Origin: Nocardioides caeni
GTDB lineage: Bacteria > Actinomycetota > Actinomycetes > Propionibacteriales > Nocardioidaceae
Length of the DNA stretch: 64,000 nucleotides
Reading direction: 5' to 3'
NCBI RefSeq assembly: GCF_004912195.1
Contig: NZ_STGW01000009.1
Span: 62,669 to 126,668 of the forward strand
Shown: positions 55,695 through 64,000 of the stretch, in pieces
Layout of the letters: every line of letters begins with the position of its first letter
Numbering within the stretch: the first letter of the stretch is position 1
The notes under the pieces: generated by a model
Seen by the model: only the letters and a program-made list of their open reading frames with translations
The model's database searches: none
What the model was told of the DNA's origin: nothing
Made by a program: the position numbers and the translations under genes

Positions 55695-57442
55695 CGCTGG
55701 CGCACCACCCTTCCCTCGTCCCACACGGGCTCGTCGGCCTCATAGACCGAGCCGTCGGAGCCGAAAACACAGAACCGGTCGAAACCGCGGGCGAACCAGC
55801 GGTCATGGGTCACTGCCACCACGGTCCCGTCGAACGCGGCGAGGCCCTCCTCGAGTGCCTCGGCGGACTGGACGTCGAGGTTGTCGGTCGGCTCGTCGAG
55901 CAGCAGCAGCGTCGCGCCGGACAGCTCGAGCAGCAGGATCTGGAAGCGCGCCTGCTGGCCGCCCGACAGCGACTCGAACGGCTGCTCCGAGCTGGCCGCC
56001 AGCTCATAGCGGTCGAGCACCCGGGCCGCCTGCTCACGTCCCATCCCCTGGCGGCCGTTGGGGTCACCGTCGCCGCGGTGCAGGATCTCGAGCAGGGTGC
56101 GGCCGACGAGCTCGGGATGCTCGTGGGTCTGCACGAACCAGCCGGGCCGCACGCGCGCACCCAGCCGGGCTCGGCCGGTGTGCGCGACCGGGGCGATCGC
56201 GCGGTCGGTGATGGGCCGGTGCTCCACGTCGGGGTCGCTGCCCCCGATGGCCAGCAGCCGCAGGAAGTGGGACTTGCCGGAGCCGTTGGACCCGAGCACG
56301 GCCAGCCGGTCGCCGTACCAGACCTCCAGGTCGAAGGGCTTCATCAGACCGGTGAGCTCGAGGTCCTCACAGACCACCGACCGCTTGCCGGTGCGGGCGC
56401 CCGAGAGGCGCATCGTCACCTGCTGCTCGCGCGGCTGCTCGGTCGGCGGCCCGGCCTCCTCGAACTTGCGCAGCCGCGTCTGGGCGGCGCGATACTGCGA
56501 CGACATGCCGTCGTTGTATTCCGCCTTCACCTTCAGCCGCAGCACCAGCGCCTTGATCTTGGCGTGCTCCTCGTCCCAGCGCCGGCGCAGCTCGGCGAAG
56601 CGGGCGAACCGGTCGGCCCGGGCCTCGTGGTACGACGCGAAGTCGCCCGCGTGCGTCCAGGCGCTGTTGCCGCCGCCACCGGCGCCGAGCTCGACCGTCA
56701 CAACGTGGGTCGCGGTGTTGGCGAGCAGCTCGCGGTCGTGGCTGATCAGCACGATCGTCTTGTCGGAGGCGGCGATCCGCTGCTCGAGCCAGATCTTGCC
56801 GGGCACGTCGAGGAAGTTGTCGGGCTCGTCGAGGAGCAGCACCTCCTCGGGCCCGGCGAGCAGGTATTCCAGCACCAGCCGCTTCTGCTCGCCGCCCGAC
56901 AGGGTGCGCAGCTCGCGGTACTTGGCGCGGTCATAGGGCACCGCGAGCGCCTTGACGGTGCACACGTCCCAGGTGACCTCGACGTCATAGCCGCCCGCGT
57001 CGGCGTACTCGCTCAGCGCGTGGGCGTAGGACAGCTGGGTGGCCTCGTCGTCGGTGTCCATGAGCGCCAGCTCCCACCGGTCGACCTCGGCCGCCGCGCG
57101 TCGCACCCGCTCCGGCGCCAGGGAGAGCAGCAGGTCGGCGACCGTCGGCAGCCCATCGTTGGTCGAGCCACCACCGCTGGTTGAGCCACCACCGCTGGTT
57201 GAGCTTGTCGAAACCCGGTCGACCATCTGCCGCATCACGCCGAGCCCGCCGGAGCGGACGACCGCACCGCCGTGGGGCGTCAGCTCGCCACTGATGATCT
57301 TGAAGAGCGTGGTCTTGCCGGCGCCGTTGGCACCGACCAGCGCGACCTTCGCGCCCTCGCCCACCCGGAACGACACGTCCTCGAGCAGCACCCGCCCATC
57401 AGGCAGCTCGTAGCGCACTCCGGAGACCTCGACATGACCCAC
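55691..57442 (-). CDS. ABC-F family ATP-binding protein
   Basis: A 583-residue soluble protein with two ABC cassettes and no membrane part. Cassette 1: Walker A VGANGAGKTT near 39, signature LSGGEQ, Walker B EVLLLDEPDNFLD. Cassette 2: Walker A LGSNGSGKS, signature LSGGQQ, Walker B LLLLDEPTDNLD. ABC-F proteins act on ribosomes, some giving antibiotic resistance, others easing translation. The interdomain linker is present (AQTRLRKFEEAG). Odd: residues about 76-93 are a Ser/Thr/Gly run (STSSTSGGGSTSGGGST) encoded by copies of the dispersed TGGTTGAG repeat at 57161-57216. The reading frame is kept. The GTG at 57442 is the likely start. Confidence 0.9.
   Translation of the reverse strand: MGHVEVSGVRYELPDGRVLLEDVSFRVGEGAKVALVGANGAGKTTLFKIISGELTPHGGAVVRSGGLGVMRQMVDRVSTSSTSGGGSTSGGGSTNDGLPTVADLLLSLAPERVRRAAAEVDRWELALMDTDDEATQLSYAHALSEYADAGGYDVEVTWDVCTVKALAVPYDRAKYRELRTLSGGEQKRLVLEYLLAGPEEVLLLDEPDNFLDVPGKIWLEQRIAASDKTIVLISHDRELLANTATHVVTVELGAGGGGNSAWTHAGDFASYHEARADRFARFAELRRRWDEEHAKIKALVLRLKVKAEYNDGMSSQYRAAQTRLRKFEEAGPPTEQPREQQVTMRLSGARTGKRSVVCEDLELTGLMKPFDLEVWYGDRLAVLGSNGSGKSHFLRLLAIGGSDPDVEHRPITDRAIAPVAHTGRARLGARVRPGWFVQTHEHPELVGRTLLEILHRGDGDPNGRQGMGREQAARVLDRYELAASSEQPFESLSGGQQARFQILLLELSGATLLLLDEPTDNLDVQSAEALEEGLAAFDGTVVAVTHDRWFARGFDRFCVFGSDGSVYEADEPVWDEGRVVRQR
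57161..57216. repeat. Dispersed repeat inserted in the ABC-F gene
   Basis: Two 18-bp units, TGGTCGAGCCACCACCGC (57161-57178) and TGGTTGAGCCACCACCGC (57179-57196), precede TGGTTGAGCTTGTCGAAACC (57197-57216). The latter is the core of the repeat also found at 9404-9600. On the coding (minus) strand it encodes the Ser/Thr/Gly linker of cassette 1 without breaking the frame. Confidence 0.8.
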
Positions 57443-57488
57443 AACCGATGATTGTGAGCGCTCGAGGCCTCCAGCGCGAACGATTTCC

Positions 57489-58412
57489 TCAGGGCAGCGA
57501 CTCGTCCTCGGTCTCCGGCGGAAGCAGCCCGACGGCGAAGTCCTCCGGGGCGCAGTCCTCGCTCGACGTCACCTCCGTCACGTCGTCGACGGTCATCAGC
57601 ACCAGGGAAGCCACGGCCTCCGTGGGTGCGGCGACGCGGAGGACGTCTCCGGAGCTCAGCTCCGTGGCGAGTGTGAACCCCGTGCCCGGCATCCCCTCGT
57701 CCAGCTTCGGGCTGCCGGGCGGCAGCAGGCACACGGAGTACGGCGACAGGTCGGCGTCAGGACCCAGGCCCCACCACGCGGGGATCTCGTAGCCGAGGCC
57801 GTTGCGGTCGAAGCCGACCCAGGTGCTGCCGTCGACCTCGGGCTGGCCGGGGACCCGTGCCGTGGCCAGGATCCGGCGGACCAGGGCCCGGTCCGCGTGG
57901 AAGACGCGCACCTCCCACTGCCCGGCGTTGACGTAGCCGAGCCATCCCCCGTCGCCGCTGACGAGGGCGCCCTGCTCCTGCTCGCCACGGATCCCCGCCG
58001 GCAGGAAGACGGCGCCGACACTGTCGACGCAGGGATCGGCCGTCGAGGGCGCGTAGACGGTCTGCGCGTCGCCGGGCGATCCGCACTCGTGAGGCGACCA
58101 GTCCGGCGGGAGCGACATCAGCGATCCGCCGCCGTCGACCTCGACGGTCTGCCAGTCGTCGCCCGCCCCTGCGGAGGGGGAGGACGAGGGCCGTTCCACC
58201 GGGTCGCTCGCGCGGTCCGGACCGCCGCCGACGCCGACGGCCACGATGCCGGCGATCACCGCGACCGCGACCGCGGCTCCACCGAGCGCGAGGCGCTGCT
58301 GGCGTCGTACGCGACGACGGCGGCGGGCGCCGTCGGCCAGTCCGACGGCGCTCGGCGCCTCGTGGGCGACGTCGGTCAGCACGCCGCTGAGCTGCTGCTC
58401 GAGATCACTCAT
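57489..58412 (-). CDS. Membrane-anchored partner of the sigma factor (anti-sigma-like)
   Basis: A 307-residue single-span protein. Residues 1-40 are cytoplasmic and basic at the end ([11 protein letters not shown]); one membrane segment follows (LALGGAAVAVAVIAGIVAVGV). The outside has a Ser/Pro linker and a beta-rich domain with paired Cys (HECGSPGD, DPCVDS, SVCLLPP, EDCAPED). The ATG at 58412 overlaps the sigma gene stop by 8 bp. Position directly after an ECF sigma gene and this topology suggest an anti-sigma factor, but the cytoplasmic part has no zinc H-x3-C-x2-C motif, so sigma binding is not shown. It may instead sense a signal outside. Confidence 0.75.
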   Translation of the reverse strand: MSDLEQQLSGVLTDVAHEAPSAVGLADGARRRRRVRRQQRLALGGAAVAVAVIAGIVAVGVGGGPDRASDPVERPSSSPSAGAGDDWQTVEVDGGGSLMSLPPDWSPHECGSPGDAQTVYAPSTADPCVDSVGAVFLPAGIRGEQEQGALVSGDGGWLGYVNAGQWEVRVFHADRALVRRILATARVPGQPEVDGSTWVGFDRNGLGYEIPAWWGLGPDADLSPYSVCLLPPGSPKLDEGMPGTGFTLATELSSGDVLRVAAPTEAVASLVLMTVDDVTEVTSSEDCAPEDFAVGLLPPETEDESLP

Positions 58413-58956
58413 CGTCCACTCCTCCGACCCCTTCGGCGTCGAGCGCCGTCCGCAGCACGGCGAGCCCGCGCGAGACCCGCGAGCGCACAGTCCCCTCGCG
58501 GACACCGGTGAGGTCGGCGATCTCGTCGTAGTCCAGCTGTTCGTAGTAGCGCAGCACCACGGCGGTGCGCTGCGCCTCGGGAAGGCCACGGACGGCCTGC
58601 CACACGCGGGCCCGGTCGTCGGCGGTCGCGGCGTCAGGACCCGCGACGGTGCCGTGGCCGAGCACGCCGATCCCCGGCTCGACGGGCGACTCCCGGCGGC
58701 GGAAGCGGCGCCACCACGACGTGTGCGCGTTGACGACCATCCGGCGGACATAGGCGTCGACGTCGTCGGCACGGACGATCCGGTCCCACCGCGGCAGGGC
58801 TCGCGCGAGGGCGTCCTGGACGGCGTCCTCGGCGTCGGCGGCGTTGCCGGTCAGCACCATGGCCAGGCGCAGCAGCGCCGGGCCGCGCGCAGCGACCCAG
58901 GCATCGAAGTCCGGCGGCGCACTGGTCCGCGGGGCGCTCGGCGGGTCACCGGTCAT
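58405..58956 (-). CDS. ECF RNA polymerase sigma factor (SigE family)
   Basis: A 183-residue two-domain sigma factor. Sigma-2 covers about 15-85 with the polymerase-core-binding segment GNAADAEDAVQDALARALPRWDRI; the -10-recognition stretch VDAYVRRMVVNAHTSWWRR follows. Sigma-4 (about 115-170) has the helix-turn-helix LDYDEIADLTGVREGTVRSRVSRGLAVLR. The sequence is of the actinobacterial SigE-family type. The ATG at 58956 is preceded by GTGGAG. It is coupled to the membrane gene by overlapping translation; the two form a regulatory unit whose targets are not known. Confidence 0.9.
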   Translation of the reverse strand: MTGDPPSAPRTSAPPDFDAWVAARGPALLRLAMVLTGNAADAEDAVQDALARALPRWDRIVRADDVDAYVRRMVVNAHTSWWRRFRRRESPVEPGIGVLGHGTVAGPDAATADDRARVWQAVRGLPEAQRTAVVLRYYEQLDYDEIADLTGVREGTVRSRVSRGLAVLRTALDAEGVGGVDDE

Positions 58957-59010
58957 GGTCGTCTCCACACCCTTCCGACGCTCGTTGCGCCGATCCTGTT
59001 GCATGTCCTC

Positions 59011-59709
59011 ATGACCGGTCCCGAGAATCCCACCATGGAGTGGATCGAGCTGCTGGAGTCCACGACGGCCGAGTTCGCCGAGATCCTGGCCGACGGCGAC
59101 CTCGCGGCCGGCGTGCCGGCCTGTCCCGACTGGACGCTGGCCGACCTCGGCGAGCACCTGCGCTGGACCCACGCGTGGGCGACCCACGCCGTCACCCACG
59201 GCACCCCCGACGGCGACAGCCCGGCGCCCGGGCTCGACCGCGACGCCCTGGTCGCGGGCTACCGTGACGCCGCGCGCCGACTCGTCGACGTGCTCGCCGA
59301 GACCGATCCCGCTGCCCCCGCCTGGGCGTTCGGGCCGGCGAAGTCGGCCGGGTTCTGGCGTCGACGTCAGGTCCACGAGGTGACGATGCACCTCTTCGAC
59401 GCCCTGGCCTCGCAGCAGGACGAGGACGACTGGGAGATCGACGGCGAGCTGGCCTGGGACGGGGTCGAGGAGGTCGAGACCCTCTTCTATCCCCGTCAGG
59501 TGCGGCTGGGCCGGACCGCGCCGCTGCGCAGCCCGCTGCGGCTCACGGCGCACGACCTCGACCGATCCCTCACCCTCGAGCCCCACGCCGAGGGCGAGCC
59601 GGTCACGCTGCAGTCGTCGGCCTCGCAGCTGCTCCTGATGCTCTGGGGCCGCCGGCCCGCGCAGGGGTCGGTCGGCGAGCTCATGGCGACGGTGGCGCTG
59701 ACGCCCTGA
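59011..59709 (+). CDS. Maleylpyruvate isomerase family mycothiol-dependent enzyme
   Basis: A 232-residue DinB-like four-helix protein. The N-terminal ACPDWTLADLGEHLRWTHAWATHAV has the conserved D-W-T and the first metal His; later His ligands lie in RQVHEVTMHLFDAL near residue 125. The C-terminal part (LRLTAHDLDRSLTLEP) is the SCP2-like MDMPI_C domain. The family uses mycothiol as thiol cofactor in isomerisation or conjugation; which reaction is unknown. The ATG at 59011 is used; an ATG at 59035 is possible. Its last 29 bp overlap the 3' end of xdhC on the other strand. Confidence 0.87.
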   Translation: MTGPENPTMEWIELLESTTAEFAEILADGDLAAGVPACPDWTLADLGEHLRWTHAWATHAVTHGTPDGDSPAPGLDRDALVAGYRDAARRLVDVLAETDPAAPAWAFGPAKSAGFWRRRQVHEVTMHLFDALASQQDEDDWEIDGELAWDGVEEVETLFYPRQVRLGRTAPLRSPLRLTAHDLDRSLTLEPHAEGEPVTLQSSASQLLLMLWGRRPAQGSVGELMATVALTP

Positions 59710-60567
59710 GGGTCGCCGCGGCGCGCCCCGCCCGCACCAGTACGTCGACAGCCACCGCCAGCGCGATGACCTCCGGGCGCTTCGCTCGGTCGCCGGCGGA
59801 CCGCGTCACGGACGGATCGCCGATCGGGGTGACCACCCGCGCCAGGGCCTGGTCGTCGTGACCGAGCTCGGTGAGCCGGGCCCGGAAGCGGGTCCACTTG
59901 GCCGACGAGCCGATCAGGCCGATCAGGCCGATCGACCCGACCGACGCCGGCGTCCGGAGGAGCGCGTCGAGCAGGGCCAGGTCCTCGGCATGGTCGTGGG
60001 TCATCACGAGCACGTCGGTGCCGCGCGGCAGGGTCGCGATCACGAGCTCGGGCAGCAGCGGCTCGCGGTGGACGTGCACCCGAGCCGGGCCCGCGGCGAC
60101 GCCGGCGAGCCGGGCGTCGTCGAGCTGGTCGGCGCGGGAGTCGACCAGGTGCAGGTCGAGCTCGTGCCGGCTGAGCAGCAGCGCCAGCTCGAGGCCGACG
60201 TGCCCCATGCCGAAGATCGCGACCGAGGGCCGCACGGGCACGGGCTCGAACAGCAGGGTCACCTCGCCGCCGCAGCACTGGACGCCGTACTCGCCGGGCG
60301 CGCGGTCGGACAGGTCGGTCGACTCGGTGCTCGCCACGACGGTGCCGGCAGCCAGCAGGTCGCGGCTGCGGCGGATCGCCCGCTCCTCGAGGTTGCCTCC
60401 CCCGACACTGCCCCAGGCCCCGTCGAGGGTGACGACCATCTTGGCGCCGGCCTCGCGGGGCGCGTGGCCGCGCACGTCGGCCACCGTCACCAGCACCGCG
60501 GCGGTCCGCCCGGCGCGCAGCCGGGCCAGCACGTCGAGCCAGTCCCCCGTCATGGATGCCGCAGACG

Positions 60568-60571
<4 letters not shown>
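59681..60571 (-). CDS. xdhC: XdhC-family molybdenum-cofactor chaperone
   Basis: A 296-residue protein of the XdhC/CoxI family. VLVTVADVRGHAPREAGAKMVV starts the first domain; VGGGNLEERAIRRS and GVQCCGGEVTLLFEP are conserved, the latter with the Cys pair for the cofactor. A Rossmann-like domain follows (VAIFGMGHVGLELALLLS). XdhC binds molybdopterin, helps sulfurate it and hands it to xanthine dehydrogenase. The ATG at 60571 overlaps the xdhB stop by 4 bp and follows GAGGAGG, so it is the last gene of xdhA-xdhB-xdhC. Confidence 0.92.

Positions 60572-64000
<3,429 letters not shown>

Noticed and set aside
57161..57216. A frameshift or assembly error in the ABC-F gene
   Set aside because: The repeat keeps the frame, both flanks continue the same cassette, and the core sequence matches a repeat elsewhere in the window.

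Overview
The window is high-GC DNA from an actinobacterium, most likely a member of the Nocardioidaceae such as Nocardioides. Evidence is the frequent GTG starts, the 4-bp ATGA/GTGA gene overlaps, mycothiol-dependent enzymes (an MscR-type formaldehyde dehydrogenase and a maleylpyruvate-isomerase-family protein), a His-rich GroEL1-type tail, and dispersed repeats of the TGGTTGAG...CGAAACC kind. I see no rRNA, tRNA, CRISPR array, transposase or phage gene. About 54 protein genes are called, two of them cut by the window edges.

Region 1 (1-9.4 kb) is a lipid or steroid catabolism island: a GMC oxidoreductase, two aldehyde dehydrogenases, a conserved protein of unknown function, an APH-fold phosphotransferase and a sulfotransferase, with a divergent TetR regulator and a DUF1214 protein. 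A perfect TAGAAC-N2-GTTCTA site of the KstR type lies before the phosphotransferase gene. Region 2 (9.6-19.1 kb) has guaB3, a lipocalin-like gene, a secreted lipase, an iron-box-controlled siderophore-binding lipoprotein, guaB, zwf, and cydAB behind a perfect Rex operator.

Region 3 (19.2-43.2 kb) is mostly housekeeping on the minus strand: groES-groEL with two CIRCE elements, the t6A genes (tsaE, tsaB, rimI, tsaD), alr, the NAD(P)H-hydrate repair enzyme, acpS, glmS, glmM, rpsI and rplM. From memory this follows the choD-guaB3-guaB2-groEL1-groES-gcp-rimI-alr-glmS-glmM-rpsI-rplM order of Mycobacterium tuberculosis (Rv3409c-Rv3443c), with insertions: an MMPL exporter, a methyltransferase, an MpaB-like oxygenase, the mscR pair, and a GH16 glycosidase placed between tsaE and tsaB.

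Region 4 (43.4-54.2 kb) holds a secreted protein, gltA, and the most notable locus: a 1282-residue Pls/PosA-type single-module peptide synthetase (adenylation, carrier, six membrane segments, three hexapeptide-like soluble domains). Its binding pocket reads D-A-E-S-I-G-T-V-V-K, consistent with a basic amino acid such as lysine. It is followed 16 bp later by an M1 metallopeptidase, so the pair may make and trim a poly(basic amino acid). Divergent from it is a leaderless acyl-CoA synthetase gene, then an HtrA-type protease.

Region 5 (54.2-64 kb) contains a nested repeat element, a DUF5302 small protein, a double-GNAT protein, an ABC-F protein with a repeat-derived linker, an ECF sigma factor with a membrane partner, a mycothiol-dependent DinB-fold protein, and the xanthine dehydrogenase operon xdhA-xdhB-xdhC, whose first gene runs off the right edge.
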